Of a DNA stretch of 52,439 bases, positions 1 through 9,912 are shown piece after piece. The DNA lies in assembly GCA_944381085.1 (NCBI GenBank), contig CALWJX010000092.1:1-52439 (forward strand), given 5' to 3'. The notes below the pieces were generated by a model. The model was not told the origin of the DNA. It saw nothing but the letters and a program-made list of their open reading frames with translations, and searched no databases. The stretch comes from an uncultured Clostridia bacterium (GTDB taxonomy: Bacteria; Bacillota; Clostridia; Oscillospirales; CAG-272). Made by a program: the position numbers and the translations under genes. Every line of letters starts with the position of its first letter. Within the stretch, counting starts at the first letter, position 1.

Positions 1-72
1 CCGTGTACCGAACGGTACGCACGGTGGTGTGAGAGGTCGGCTACTCAATTAATGGGTAGCCTCCTACTCGAT
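1..72 (+). mobile_element. 3' end of a group II intron (domains V-VI, partial)
   Basis: Bases 1-24 fold as a domain V-like hairpin (CCGTGTACC, GAAC loop, GGTAC, 2-nt bulge, ACGG). They are followed by the GGTGTGAGAGGTCGG linker and a domain VI-like hairpin (GGCTAC/GTAGCC), and end in CTACTCGAT at 72, the usual AY intron end. A T run (73-77) follows at once, 15 bases before an att core. This fits introns that insert next to intrinsic terminators. The intron body and its maturase would lie outside the window. Recognition is from memory of the consensus. Confidence 0.72.
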
Positions 73-87
73 TTTTGTTAAAAATGC

Positions 88-134
88 TGGTCTGAGTGAC
101 AAGACTTGAACTTGCGGCCTCTACCACCCCAAGG
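88..134. repeat. att core copy 1 (left end of element 1)
   Basis: This 47-bp sequence is identical to 32955-33001 and to the 3' end of tRNA-Pro at 52203-52249. It holds the T arm, the 3' acceptor strand and the CCA of the tRNA but not its 5' half. It is the outer attachment site of the tandem array. Confidence 0.93.
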
Positions 135-715
135 GCGACTTGAACATTTTTCTGGTAATTTTATCTTTTTTCAGACCTTTCCGCTACGGCAAAAATGACC
201 TTTTGCGCTCTCGTGGCATCTTGTCTCCAAGTGCTCCGAACGTGTCTATGGTCGTGTATGTGGTCGTAAAAATCCGCTCCCAAATTGATGGCTTCGGCCT
301 CTTGGGAGCGGATCGTTTTTTATAAAAATTTGTGGTCAATCGATGTGGTCGCTCTCGTAGCTTCAGCTCATCATGGTCGTTGTATTGTACCTCTTCTTCA
401 GCCGTTTGTCAAGAGGTTCAGCAATTAAAATTTGCACCGCAATAATCAAAGAAAAGGCTCGGAGCAATCATATCCAACATGTGTGTGCAGATGCATGGGT
501 ACATATATGATGGAGATGATTGCAACTATACCCCAATCCCTCTCCCTACGCCGTCAATAGCCAATATTTGATACGCAGTAAGCAAAGAAAAGGCTTTTGT
601 GAGCATGATCATATCCATGTGTGCAGATAGGTTAGCGCCAACATCTGTAATCATGAAGATGGCACTAATTCTGTTGAAATAATTATAAGATCGTTTAATT
701 ATTTCGCAAATCCTC
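135..715. other. Non-coding left end of element 1: arm sites and repeats
   Basis: I see no credible gene here. The region closely matches 33002-33585 of element 2. It holds two TGGTC pairs (249-253 with 261-265; 333-337 with 346-350) that look like arm-type recombinase sites, a terminator hairpin, and two copies of a unit of about 55 bp (about 439-496 and 575-632). Each unit begins with a CAAAGAAAAGGC motif and ends near ATCATATCCA plus a TGTGTGCAGAT box. Confidence 0.75.
274..321 (+). terminator. Intrinsic terminator in left end of element 1
   Basis: A 10-bp perfect stem CCGCTCCCAA/TTGGGAGCGG is followed by ATCG and a run of six T. The same structure is at 33141-33189. It would block transcription entering the element from the flank. 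Confidence 0.65.
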
Positions 716-744
716 TTGCAATTTGTCAAAAAAAGGAGTATAAT
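716..744 (+). promoter_or_regulatory. Promoter of xre-1 and probably the defence operon
   Basis: TTGCAA at 716-721, a 17-base spacer, and TATAAT at 739-744. It lies 36 bases before the xre start. Confidence 0.7.
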
Positions 745-779
745 GTATTTGTATAAAAATTCTTTTTATGAGGTGGAAC

Positions 780-986
780 ATGGCTGCAAGCTATAAGAAA
801 CTTTTTAAACTGCTCATCGACCGCGAAATGAAGAGCAAAGAACTCGCTGCAAAGGCTGGTATCAGCCCGGCAACACTCGCGAAGATGAAAAAAGATGGAG
901 CTACAGTATCGAGCGATGTCTTGGTTAAGATCTGTACAGCACTTGATTGTACATTGGATGATATTGTTGAGATAGTACCTAATTGA
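780..986 (+). CDS. XRE-family small transcriptional regulator (element 1)
   Basis: This 68-residue protein is almost entirely one Cro/CI-type helix-turn-helix (AASYKKLFKLL..., recognition region near SPATLAKMKKDGATVSS) of the short YozG-like type. I start it at the ATG at 780, behind GAGGTGG, because this matches the N-terminus of the homologue at 33665; an upstream in-frame ATG at 768 lacks that site. It is the first gene after the element end and sits 48 bases before the defence operon, so it probably controls that operon and itself. That role is inferred from position. Confidence 0.88.
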   Translation: MAASYKKLFKLLIDREMKSKELAAKAGISPATLAKMKKDGATVSSDVLVKICTALDCTLDDIVEIVPN

Positions 987-1034
987 TTTTTCTCATTTTG
1001 CATTGACTTCAGAAAATTTAAAGGAGATTTAATT

Positions 1035-2501
1035 GTGAGATATACTGACATGCCCCCATATGCACCAACATTGATGGAATCTACTCGTGCGATTGGATAT
1101 TCTATAGAAGCAGCAATCGCAGATATAATAGATAATAGCGTGGCGGCCAAAGCCGGTCGAGTTGACATAGACTTTTTCCCTATTGGCGAAGCGTATATAT
1201 CCATACTTGATGATGGGTGTGGTATGTCAGAGGAGCGCTTGATCTCGGCAATGCAATACGGTAGTAAGGATCCGCTGGAGGAACGAGAAGAATATGACCT
1301 TGGAAGATATGGGCTCGGAATGAAAACTGCATCTTTGTCCCAGTGCAGAATACTTACTGTAATTACTAAGCAAAACGGTGTTGTATCCGGAGCACAATGG
1401 AATTTAGATCATGTGAAAAAAGCTGAGTCCTGGTCACTTATTATTCTTGATAATACTGAATTTGATAAATATCCGAGTTACAATAAATTAGCTTCGTCGG
1501 AAAATGGAACGCTGGTTATATGGCAAGACCTCGACAAATTTGCAATTGGTGAAAACGATATTGCAGAAGCATTCTCGCGAAAGATGACGTTGATCAGAGA
1601 ACACTTGTCGTTGGTTTTTCACCGTTATTTAAGCGGAGAGCAGGGGCTTAAGAAATTAGATATCCGCATGAATGAGCTTAGCATAACTCCTCACGATCCT
1701 TTCCTTTCAAAGAAAAGTACGCAATTGATGGATGAGGAAACCATTATTGTTCGAGGTTCAAAAGTTAGGGTAAAGCCATACATACTCCCTCACATTTCGA
1801 AATTGACGCAAAAAGAATTGAAGGAGCTTGGTGGTAAAGAAGGGCTTAGAAAGCAACAGGGCTTTTACGTATACAGAAATAAGAGATTGCTTGTGTGGGG
1901 AACATGGTTCAGGCTGATGAGACAGGGTGATTTGTCCAAGCTTGCCCGTGTACAAGTTGATATTCCCAATTCGCTTGACGACTTGTGGACATTGGATATA
2001 AAGAAATCAACCGCAACTCCTCCAGAAGATGTAAAACAGAATCTTGCAGTTATTATAGAAAAAATATCTGAGGGAAGTAAGCGAACATGGACGTACCGCG
2101 GCAAAAAGGAAACTCGCGATGATGTTATTCATATGTGGAATAGAATGGTTTCGCGTGAGGGTGGTATTTTTTATGAGATCAATGCTGATTATCCGATGAT
2201 CGAAGCACTCGTTAGTGAGTATCCCGGAATACGCTCAAAATTGGATGTTTTGCTTAAACAGATAAGTATGTCATTGCCGCTTAATTCACTATATATTGAT
2301 CTTACAAATGATGAAAAATTGGCAAATGATAGCGATACAGCAACTCAAGACATTATAGCACTTGTTAAAACTATTGTTATGCAACAATCAAATGTTGCGG
2401 ATAGATACGCCATGATAGAATCTTTGAAGCTCGCCGAGCCGTTTTGTGTATATGTAGAGGATATTGAGCAAGCCAAAGAAAGAGGTGATTTCGATGACTG
2501 A
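1035..2501 (+). CDS. MORC-like GHKL ATPase of a modification/defence operon
   Basis: This is a 488-residue protein with a GTG start behind AAGGAGA. The N-terminus carries the GHKL ATP-binding motifs: the N-box (AAIADIIDNSVAA, about residues 27-39), the G1 box (DDGCGMS) and the G2 box (GRYGLGMKTAS, about 93-103). Prokaryotic MORC/MutL-like GHKL proteins are known from predicted restriction-modification loci next to Z1, PD-(D/E)XK and methylase genes (Iyer, Abhiman and Aravind). The same order follows here, with an 8-bp overlap into the Z1 gene. The ATPase probably couples sensing to remodelling or nuclease action; no target is known. Confidence 0.85.
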   Translation: MRYTDMPPYAPTLMESTRAIGYSIEAAIADIIDNSVAAKAGRVDIDFFPIGEAYISILDDGCGMSEERLISAMQYGSKDPLEEREEYDLGRYGLGMKTASLSQCRILTVITKQNGVVSGAQWNLDHVKKAESWSLIILDNTEFDKYPSYNKLASSENGTLVIWQDLDKFAIGENDIAEAFSRKMTLIREHLSLVFHRYLSGEQGLKKLDIRMNELSITPHDPFLSKKSTQLMDEETIIVRGSKVRVKPYILPHISKLTQKELKELGGKEGLRKQQGFYVYRNKRLLVWGTWFRLMRQGDLSKLARVQVDIPNSLDDLWTLDIKKSTATPPEDVKQNLAVIIEKISEGSKRTWTYRGKKETRDDVIHMWNRMVSREGGIFYEINADYPMIEALVSEYPGIRSKLDVLLKQISMSLPLNSLYIDLTNDEKLANDSDTATQDIIALVKTIVMQQSNVADRYAMIESLKLAEPFCVYVEDIEQAKERGDFDD

Positions 2502-5292
2502 AAACATGCATTATATAGTTGACACAGTAACAACTACAATAAACAGAAAATATGGCGATACACTTCCCACACTGGAACAAATAAATAGCGAGGCGGAAAT
2601 TATTCGTAATGCCTTTTCTGTTTTGTATCCTATTACCGATGAAGATTTTGTTCAGGTGAAAAAGACTCTTGCCACCAATATTTTACACACAATAGGTGTT
2701 GCGATGACATTGCGTGGTAGAGACTCAGAGCATCAGTCATGGTATCATGTTCAGGAAAACGATGGCTTTTACTGGGAAAGATACAAGACATATCTTAAAG
2801 TGGTAAAGCACTGGGGAGTAGATGTGGTCAATCGTTTGAACAAAACATCGAGTGGTGTTATGGATGACCTTGGAAATCCAAAAGATCACAATCGTCCATT
2901 CCAGCGCAGAGGCCTACTTCTTGGTGATGTTCAATCGGGAAAAACAGCAACATATACCGCTATATGCAACAAGGCATCGGATGCCGGATATCGCGTAATC
3001 ATCGTGCTTGCAGGTATGATGGAAAATTTGCGTGTTCAAACACAGGAACGTTTGGACGCGGAATTTGTTGGTGTAGAGAGTAAGTATACACTTGATAAAA
3101 AAGCAGACCATGAAATAAAGAATAAGCCTGTTGGAGTAGGTAAAATACCTCCAAGTAATCCCGACAAACGGATTGCTTGCTTTACCTCTGTTGCTACTGA
3201 TTTTAATAAAGCAACACTTCGGGCTTTGGGTCTCAGTTTGAGAACACTGAATGGCACAGCACTGTTTGTTGTCAAAAAGAACAAAAGTGTTCTCAATAAT
3301 CTTTATAAGTGGCTGATGGAAAACAATGCGGATTATGAAAATGGTTTGATTGACCTGCCTCTACTTTTGATTGATGATGAGGCAGACAATGCGTCTGTTA
3401 ATACAAACTCTGAGGAAAGAGATCCTACGGCGATCAACAAGGCTATTCGAAACATCCTAAATTGTTTTAGACAGGCTTCTTATCTTGGTATCACGGCAAC
3501 TCCTTTTGCTAATATATTTATCGATCCTGAAGCTGAGACTGATGAAGCAGCTAAAGATTTGTTCCCAAAGGATTTTTTGACCGTGCTACCTACGCCTGAA
3601 CTATATATCGGTGCTGACAAGATTTTTGGTAATGGAGACGCTGACAATTGGGAAGCCGGAGATGTTCCAACAAGATGTGAAGGAATATATGGCAAAGCAA
3701 TAATTCCTATAATGAACGAAGAGCAAGAGGATTACTTTGTCTTCAAGCACAAAAAAGATTTGGCTGACGAATTATGTGATATACCGTACAGTATGAAGAA
3801 GGCTATCCGGTATTTTGTGTTGATAACAGCGATTTCGGATTATCGCAAAGATACCACCGAGCACCGTTCAATGTTGGTTAATGTTAGCCGATTTACTTTG
3901 GTTCAGAATAGAACTGCTGATTTGATTGAGAGTTTTCTTGATCAAATAAAAGCGGATCTGGAGAACTACTCGTTGTTGGCTCTTGAAAAAGCTATGGAAA
4001 TTGACAGTATAGTGGCTCTCTATGAAGTGTGGAAAGAATATGATTTGGAATCTATATCAGGCATAGATTGGGAACACTTCCTTAAGGAATATTTATTTAA
4101 GGCTGCAAAGAGAATAGAAGTTCGTTCAGTTAACCAGCAACATGGTGCTTCCTCTCTCAATTACTACGAATATAAGAATATCGGCATGCGCGTTATTGCT
4201 GTTGGTGGTAATAGCTTGTCCCGAGGATTGACGCTGGAAGGATTATGCGTAAGTTATTTTTATCGTAATACGATGATGTACGATACTCTCTTGCAGATGG
4301 GTAGATGGTTTGGTTATCGCCCAAATTATGATGACTTGTTTAAGCTGTGGATTGGCGAGGAAGCCATCGACTGGTATGGATACATAACAGACGCAGTTAA
4401 CGAGTTAAAAGATGAATTGCGCAAAATGGAGCGTCAAAACCAAACGCCGGAAGAGTTTGGCTTGAAGGTTAGACAAGCTCCTGGAGCTCTCCTTATTACT
4501 GCAAGAAATAAAATGCGTACCGCAACAGCTGTTTCTCGCCCTATAACCGTTTCTGGACGCATGCTTGAAACTCCACGTCTCAGGGGCGACAAGCATACTT
4601 TGAAACAAAATGAAGAACTGTGCCGTTCATTTATTCAGAGTTTATCTTCCGATGAGAATATTAGCTACGAATACGATGAAAATACCAAAGCTCATATTTG
4701 GAGAAAAGTACCTAAAAAAGCGGTTGTAGATTTGGTGCGTGGCTTTTCAACACATCCTTGGAATCTAAATTTTCAGCCTATTGCTTTGGCAGATTATATT
4801 TCTGATGATGAGGAAAGCCTCGATTATTGGGATGTAGCGATACCTCAAGGTTCAGAGACAGAGATACCGATTCATTTAATTGATCGTGATTTGGACATCA
4901 AACCAGAGGGAAGACAATTGGAATGGGATAGAACCATAACAAATCTGATACGAGTAAATGGTCACCATGTTCGCGTCGGTACTGGTGGATGTTCCAAGAT
5001 AGGCTTATCAAAAGAAACAATTGATTCCTTGCGTGCTGATAGTAAAGCCCGCAATGAAAAAGTCAATGATAGAACTTACTTGATTAAAGAAAGAAGACCA
5101 ATTGCTCTTATTCACATTTTGAAAAACACAACAAGCACACGTACACCCGAGGATCCGGATATTTTGTTTGCTCTTGGTCTTGGTTTCCCAAAAGATGGAT
5201 TCGAGAGAAAAGCAAACTACATGGTAAATGTTAATGAACTGAAAAACTGGGTAGACATTACCGATGAGGATGATGATGAATATGACAATTAA
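2494..5292 (+). CDS. Z1-domain ATPase/helicase-like protein
   Basis: This is a 932-residue protein. I start it at the ATG at 2494 (AGAGGTGATTTCG upstream), overlapping the previous gene by 8 bp. Walker A GDVQSGKT lies near residue 144 and a Walker B/DEAD-like LLLIDDEAD near 291. The QMGRWFGYRPNYDDL stretch is the hallmark Z1 C-terminal helicase-like motif with its arginine. Z1 proteins are superfamily II-like ATPases found with MORC ATPases and nucleases in bacterial conflict loci. It is probably the motor of this system. The stop overlaps the next gene, so the two are translationally coupled. Confidence 0.9.
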   Translation: MTENMHYIVDTVTTTINRKYGDTLPTLEQINSEAEIIRNAFSVLYPITDEDFVQVKKTLATNILHTIGVAMTLRGRDSEHQSWYHVQENDGFYWERYKTYLKVVKHWGVDVVNRLNKTSSGVMDDLGNPKDHNRPFQRRGLLLGDVQSGKTATYTAICNKASDAGYRVIIVLAGMMENLRVQTQERLDAEFVGVESKYTLDKKADHEIKNKPVGVGKIPPSNPDKRIACFTSVATDFNKATLRALGLSLRTLNGTALFVVKKNKSVLNNLYKWLMENNADYENGLIDLPLLLIDDEADNASVNTNSEERDPTAINKAIRNILNCFRQASYLGITATPFANIFIDPEAETDEAAKDLFPKDFLTVLPTPELYIGADKIFGNGDADNWEAGDVPTRCEGIYGKAIIPIMNEEQEDYFVFKHKKDLADELCDIPYSMKKAIRYFVLITAISDYRKDTTEHRSMLVNVSRFTLVQNRTADLIESFLDQIKADLENYSLLALEKAMEIDSIVALYEVWKEYDLESISGIDWEHFLKEYLFKAAKRIEVRSVNQQHGASSLNYYEYKNIGMRVIAVGGNSLSRGLTLEGLCVSYFYRNTMMYDTLLQMGRWFGYRPNYDDLFKLWIGEEAIDWYGYITDAVNELKDELRKMERQNQTPEEFGLKVRQAPGALLITARNKMRTATAVSRPITVSGRMLETPRLRGDKHTLKQNEELCRSFIQSLSSDENISYEYDENTKAHIWRKVPKKAVVDLVRGFSTHPWNLNFQPIALADYISDDEESLDYWDVAIPQGSETEIPIHLIDRDLDIKPEGRQLEWDRTITNLIRVNGHHVRVGTGGCSKIGLSKETIDSLRADSKARNEKVNDRTYLIKERRPIALIHILKNTTSTRTPEDPDILFALGLGFPKDGFERKANYMVNVNELKNWVDITDEDDDEYDN

Positions 5293-6199
5293 TGAATTGC
5301 AGGAAAAATGGAATAGCATCTCACCCTATACGGGGGGATTCCTTCTGGTTTCAGGGAATCATCCATTAGCTTTTCATATTGGATATTATGGAGAGCAGAT
5401 GTGCTTTATGGTATTGAACACAGGAAAGAAAAGCAAAATTAACTCTTCCAAGGCGATTCATGCCTCATGTGTGCAAACGGACGATAACAAATATGCGTTG
5501 CAGTTCCTGCTGAATTATTCCTCACTGACAGAACTATTTATTAAACTTTGTTGGGATTTGATTGACTGTTCTAAGAATTCCCCCAATCCTGTCGATGCAA
5601 TTATTGACAGATTTAATGCGTGGATAAGATTGCTACAGAAAAAAGGTGAGGGATTGTTGTCTTCTTCTGCACAGAAGGGGCTTATAGGGGAATTGTTATT
5701 CTTAAAGGAATCAATCATTTCCAGAGGCGCTCAAATCTCATTGAAAGCTTGGGTTGGCCCCGAAGGAAGCGATCAAGATTATTTGTTTGAATCCGAATGG
5801 TGTGAAATAAAGGCAACAACAGTTGCGTCTGTTTCTGTTTCAATAACATCTTTGCAACAACTTGATCGTGAAGACTTTGGCAGGTTAATTGTCTACTTTA
5901 TGGATAAAACTACTGCCAAAGGAGAGCGCACAGTTTCTTTGCCTGAAGTTGTAAATGATGTAAAATCCATCTTGACCACGCAGTCACTTATAGATGTTTT
6001 TTCGTGCAAGCTTGCAATGTATGGGTATTATTTCAAAGACGCTGAACGATATACTGAAAGTAGATATAGGCTCGCAGAAAAAAGGACATATGAAGTAAGA
6101 ACAGGATTTCCAAAACTAACGCGTTACAATGTACCTAATGGTATATTGAATGCGGTTTACGAATTGGATTTTTCATCAATCGATCAATTTAAGATTTAA
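5282..6199 (+). CDS. PD-(D/E)XK motif protein (DUF4420-like), putative nuclease
   Basis: This protein has 305 residues from the ATG at 5282. Further in-frame ATGs lie upstream at 5264-5276, and I prefer 5282 because GAGGA sits 12 bases before it. The nuclease core is visible: E in GLIGELLF (about residue 132), D in SDQDYLF (about 163) and E-x-K in CEIKATT (about 174). This gene is the usual partner of Z1 and MORC ATPases, so it is probably the DNA-cutting component. It overlaps the Z1 stop by 11 bp. Confidence 0.85.
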   Translation: MTINELQEKWNSISPYTGGFLLVSGNHPLAFHIGYYGEQMCFMVLNTGKKSKINSSKAIHASCVQTDDNKYALQFLLNYSSLTELFIKLCWDLIDCSKNSPNPVDAIIDRFNAWIRLLQKKGEGLLSSSAQKGLIGELLFLKESIISRGAQISLKAWVGPEGSDQDYLFESEWCEIKATTVASVSVSITSLQQLDREDFGRLIVYFMDKTTAKGERTVSLPEVVNDVKSILTTQSLIDVFSCKLAMYGYYFKDAERYTESRYRLAEKRTYEVRTGFPKLTRYNVPNGILNAVYELDFSSIDQFKI

Positions 6200-6210
6200 G
6201 GAGATACATC

Positions 6211-8292
6211 ATGGATGTTCGTGATTTTCACAAAGATTTTTTAGAAGAAATAAAAGCTACCGCCGCAACTGAGGGCGCAGGGTCTAATGCAGCCTTTGTT
6301 AATATTGCTACCAGCTATTTGGTTAACGCAGAGGTTCTGTCTGATTTTACCCCTGCATTTTATCTGGGAACGGGAAAAAATAATAGAAAAATCCGCGTGG
6401 ATGGTTACGTACTGGATGAGTTTGACTTAACCTTCAATCTTGTTATTGCCGACTATACAGGAGATGAAGAAAGAGAAACAATCACCAAAACGGCAGCTTT
6501 AGCTCACTTTGATCGACTTTTGTATTTTATCAAAGAAGTATACGATGGAAAATTGCGTAGAGAAGTAGAGCCCAGTACACCTGCATCTGATTTGGTAGAA
6601 ACATTGGTTTTACATAAGGAGCGTATACGGAAATTTAGATTAATTTTGATTACCGATGGGTTTATGAGTAATCGTATCAGCGAAATGGATCCTGATACGT
6701 TCAAAAATATCCCTGTTGAGAAGCAGATTTGGGATATTGACAGAATATATCGAGTTTGTTTTTCCGACCTTGGTAGGCAAGATATCGAGATCGATTTTAA
6801 GGCATATACGGACGGAAAAGGCATTCCTTGTTTGGAGGCAAGTAGTGCGAACAGTGAAGATTACAAGAGCTATTTGTGTATCATACCTGGAAAAACATTG
6901 GCAGATGTATATGATGCTTATGGAAGCCAACTGCTTGAGGGAAATGTTCGTTCGTTTCTGTCTACAAAAGTTGCAGTAAATAAAAAGATTAGGGAAACGA
7001 TACTTAGAATCCCTCAAAACTTTTTCGCTTACAATAATGGCGTGTCTGCAACAGCCATGGATCTTCATATTGAATCCACTCCTGAAGGACGTTTCATCAC
7101 TTATGCCAAGGACTTCCAAATCATTAATGGAGGTCAAACAACAGCATCATTATCAAATGCCCGTTATAAGGATGGCGCAGACCTGAGCCCAATTTATGTG
7201 CAGATGAAGCTTACGGAAGTGGATTCTAATGCCGATAAATCGAGTGAGCTGATACGTAACATTTCTCGATCTTCAAATAGCCAGAATAAGGTAAGCGATG
7301 CAGATTTCTTTGCTACGCATCCCTTCCACATTCGAATGGAACAGATTTCGAGAAGAGTATTTGCGCCAGCTTCCGGTGGCGCTCAGTATGAAACAAAGTG
7401 GTTTTATGAGAGAGCGCGTGGTCAGTATTTACAAGCACAGATGCACATGACCAAATCGCAAAAAGACAAATTCACTGCTCAAAATCCCAAAAAACAGGTT
7501 GTTACTAAAACCGATCTTGCAAAGTATAGAGACTCTTGGGCAGGATTGCCACATGTTGTTAGTAAGGGTGCTCAGACCAACTTTATGAAGTTTGCAGAAA
7601 TAATTGATGATGGGTGGAGCAAATCCGATACAAAATATAATGACAAGTATTTTAAGGACTCTATTGCTTTAGCGATTCTTTTCAAACATACAGAATGGGT
7701 GGTTTCACATCAGCCGTGGTTTGAACAAGGCTATAGAGCTAACATTGTTACATATTCAATAGCATTGTTGCATCGTATGATTGCTTCCCAATTTAAGAAT
7801 ATGGATTTGGATCTTCAACTCATTTGGAATAGGCAGCAAGTGCCGGATATTATTACAAATGAGCTCGTTAGAATAACTAAGTACGTTTTTGAAACAATTA
7901 CAGATCCGCACAGAGGAACAATTAACGTAACACAGTGGTGTAAACGCGAAGCTTGTTGGGAAGAAGTAAAAAAATGTACGCTAAAGCTCCCCTCTGAATT
8001 TGAGCGTGTTCTTCAGAGCAAAGAAGATGTTAAGTCAATAGAAAAAGAAGCAAAAAAAGATCAAAAACTATATTCTGATGTTGAGGCGCAAGCCAAAGTA
8101 TTAGAATTAGGGGCAGCTTTTTGGAAAAAGCTTAATGAGTTTGTAATAACTAAAAAAATCCGCGTGTCGCCAGATCAGCTTAAGGCTATGACTTATGCTA
8201 TGCGTATACCGACACAGTTTCCGAGTGCATATCAAAGTATACAATTGCTCGCTCTTTTAGAGGAAGCAGAAGCAAACGGATTCAAGGAATAA
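6211..8292 (+). CDS. AIPR family (abortive infection phage resistance) protein
   Basis: This is a 693-residue protein with ATG behind AAGGAGATACATC. The family signature is clear: FFAYNNGVSATA near residue 270 and FQIINGGQTTASL near 302. AIPR proteins are linked to phage resistance, and the family is known to sit in MORC/Z1/methylase loci. The biochemical role is not established for this version. It lies 11 bases after the nuclease gene and 13 before the methyltransferase. Confidence 0.88.
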   Translation: MDVRDFHKDFLEEIKATAATEGAGSNAAFVNIATSYLVNAEVLSDFTPAFYLGTGKNNRKIRVDGYVLDEFDLTFNLVIADYTGDEERETITKTAALAHFDRLLYFIKEVYDGKLRREVEPSTPASDLVETLVLHKERIRKFRLILITDGFMSNRISEMDPDTFKNIPVEKQIWDIDRIYRVCFSDLGRQDIEIDFKAYTDGKGIPCLEASSANSEDYKSYLCIIPGKTLADVYDAYGSQLLEGNVRSFLSTKVAVNKKIRETILRIPQNFFAYNNGVSATAMDLHIESTPEGRFITYAKDFQIINGGQTTASLSNARYKDGADLSPIYVQMKLTEVDSNADKSSELIRNISRSSNSQNKVSDADFFATHPFHIRMEQISRRVFAPASGGAQYETKWFYERARGQYLQAQMHMTKSQKDKFTAQNPKKQVVTKTDLAKYRDSWAGLPHVVSKGAQTNFMKFAEIIDDGWSKSDTKYNDKYFKDSIALAILFKHTEWVVSHQPWFEQGYRANIVTYSIALLHRMIASQFKNMDLDLQLIWNRQQVPDIITNELVRITKYVFETITDPHRGTINVTQWCKREACWEEVKKCTLKLPSEFERVLQSKEDVKSIEKEAKKDQKLYSDVEAQAKVLELGAAFWKKLNEFVITKKIRVSPDQLKAMTYAMRIPTQFPSAYQSIQLLALLEEAEANGFKE

Positions 8293-8305
8293 AGAGGAGA
8301 ATTTT

Positions 8306-9895
8306 ATGGAAAAGTATTCCGTGATTGATTTGTTTGCTGGAGCGGGAGGTCTTAGTCTTGGCTTTATGCAAACCGGAAAATATGAAATAAAGGTAGCGTT
8401 TGAAAACAACCCGGACATGCAAGCTACATATAAGAAAAATCATCCGAATGTAGAAGTTATGGGTAATGTTTGTAATGCCGACTATGCATTAATAAAGAAA
8501 AAATATGGCGATATAGACATTGTTATAGGTGGCCCTCCTTGCCAAGGTTTTTCAAATGCGAATAGGCAAAAGAACACGGCAATTAGCCAAAACAACATGC
8601 TGGTTAGACAATATATCCGAGCAATATTGGAGCTTGATCCCAAAGCGTTTGTAATGGAAAATGTAAGCATGTTAAAATCCGAAGTGCATCGCTTTTATTT
8701 AACACGCGAAGATGTTCAGTTTGTAGAAGACTATAATATTCCCGTAAAAGAAACATCACTGTGCCTTTTAGAATCAAATTTTGCATTTGCTGGGGTTCTG
8801 AACATTATACAGTCTTACGATCAAATAGTAAAGTATCTTTGGGATGAAAAGCATTATGCAGAATTAAATGTTGTATATAAGGCTTCCAAAAATCCACAAA
8901 AATTGCCGGATGTTTTGAAAAAACACAAAAAGAATCTTTTGGAGTTTGCTAAAGCTCATATTAATGATTCAGATGATGTGATCCTAAAGGCTGATTCTGA
9001 AGCGTTTGCAGCAATTATGGCTTATTTTTCAAATGAATGCAACAGCGCCACTATTAAAGATTCAATTTCAGAAGCGATTATGTATCAAAGAATGCTTAGT
9101 AAGACCAAAGAGATCTTTGATAACGACATAGTAGTAGAACGTTATGAAACAGAGAGCGGTATCAATGCAATTATTAAGTCATATGCAGTGTATGATTATC
9201 TGAAATCAATCTTAGAGTCAGAAAAGCATGGCTATATAATTAGCAGTAGTGTTCTTTGCGCTGCTGATTATGGTGCTCCTCAAAAACGCATGCGTTTTGT
9301 TGCTATGGGAATTAAAAAATCCATCTCTTCTAAGGTTGCTCTGCCTAAAGGTAGCCTCGATGAAGATGAATATTATACTGTACGAGATGCAATCGAGGAC
9401 ATAGAGGATGTTGAAGCTATCACGGATGTGTCTGCAGATAAAGGTGTTCTCCTACAGCCAAAAGTTGTAAGTAAATTGGCAGAAAAATTACGTGATAGTA
9501 CAATGCTATATAACCATATTATTACTAAAACTACGGATGTTGCAATGGAGCGATTTAAAGCCTTAAAACAAGGACAGAATTTCCATGCATTGTCCGATAA
9601 TCTGAAGACTAATACGTATACAGATGCTTCAAGAACGCAAAATACTATTTATCTCAGATTGAATTATGATGAACCAAGCGGAACTGTTGTAAATGTCAGA
9701 AAATCTATGTGGATTCATCCTACATTGGACAGAGCCATAAGCGTAAGAGAAGCAGCACGTTTGCAAACTTTTCCGGATAGTTTTATCTTTTGTGGTTCAA
9801 AAGATAAGCAATATCAGCAAGTTGGAAATGCTGTTCCGCCTATTATGGCAAAAGCAATAGCGAAAAAACTTGCAAAATTATTAGGCAATAATTAA
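8306..9895 (+). CDS. DNA (cytosine-5) methyltransferase
   Basis: This 529-residue protein has all core C5-methylase motifs: I (VIDLFAGAGGLSLGF), IV (GGPPCQGFSNANR with catalytic Cys near residue 79), VI (FVMENV), VIII (YGAPQKRMRF), IX (RLQTFPDSF) and X (QVGNAVPPIMAKAIA). A long insertion of about 170 residues lies between motifs VI and VIII, longer than in typical type II enzymes, and may carry extra contacts or regulation. It presumably marks host DNA so that the Z1/PD-(D/E)XK machinery spares it. Recognition sequence unknown. Confidence 0.93.
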   Translation: MEKYSVIDLFAGAGGLSLGFMQTGKYEIKVAFENNPDMQATYKKNHPNVEVMGNVCNADYALIKKKYGDIDIVIGGPPCQGFSNANRQKNTAISQNNMLVRQYIRAILELDPKAFVMENVSMLKSEVHRFYLTREDVQFVEDYNIPVKETSLCLLESNFAFAGVLNIIQSYDQIVKYLWDEKHYAELNVVYKASKNPQKLPDVLKKHKKNLLEFAKAHINDSDDVILKADSEAFAAIMAYFSNECNSATIKDSISEAIMYQRMLSKTKEIFDNDIVVERYETESGINAIIKSYAVYDYLKSILESEKHGYIISSSVLCAADYGAPQKRMRFVAMGIKKSISSKVALPKGSLDEDEYYTVRDAIEDIEDVEAITDVSADKGVLLQPKVVSKLAEKLRDSTMLYNHIITKTTDVAMERFKALKQGQNFHALSDNLKTNTYTDASRTQNTIYLRLNYDEPSGTVVNVRKSMWIHPTLDRAISVREAARLQTFPDSFIFCGSKDKQYQQVGNAVPPIMAKAIAKKLAKLLGNN

Positions 9896-9912
9896 GACTT
9901 AGGAGGAATGGT

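Noticed and set aside
140..325. Short ORF just inside the left att core
   Set aside because: Spans the arm sites and a terminator hairpin, and the homologous region in element 2 does not keep the frame.
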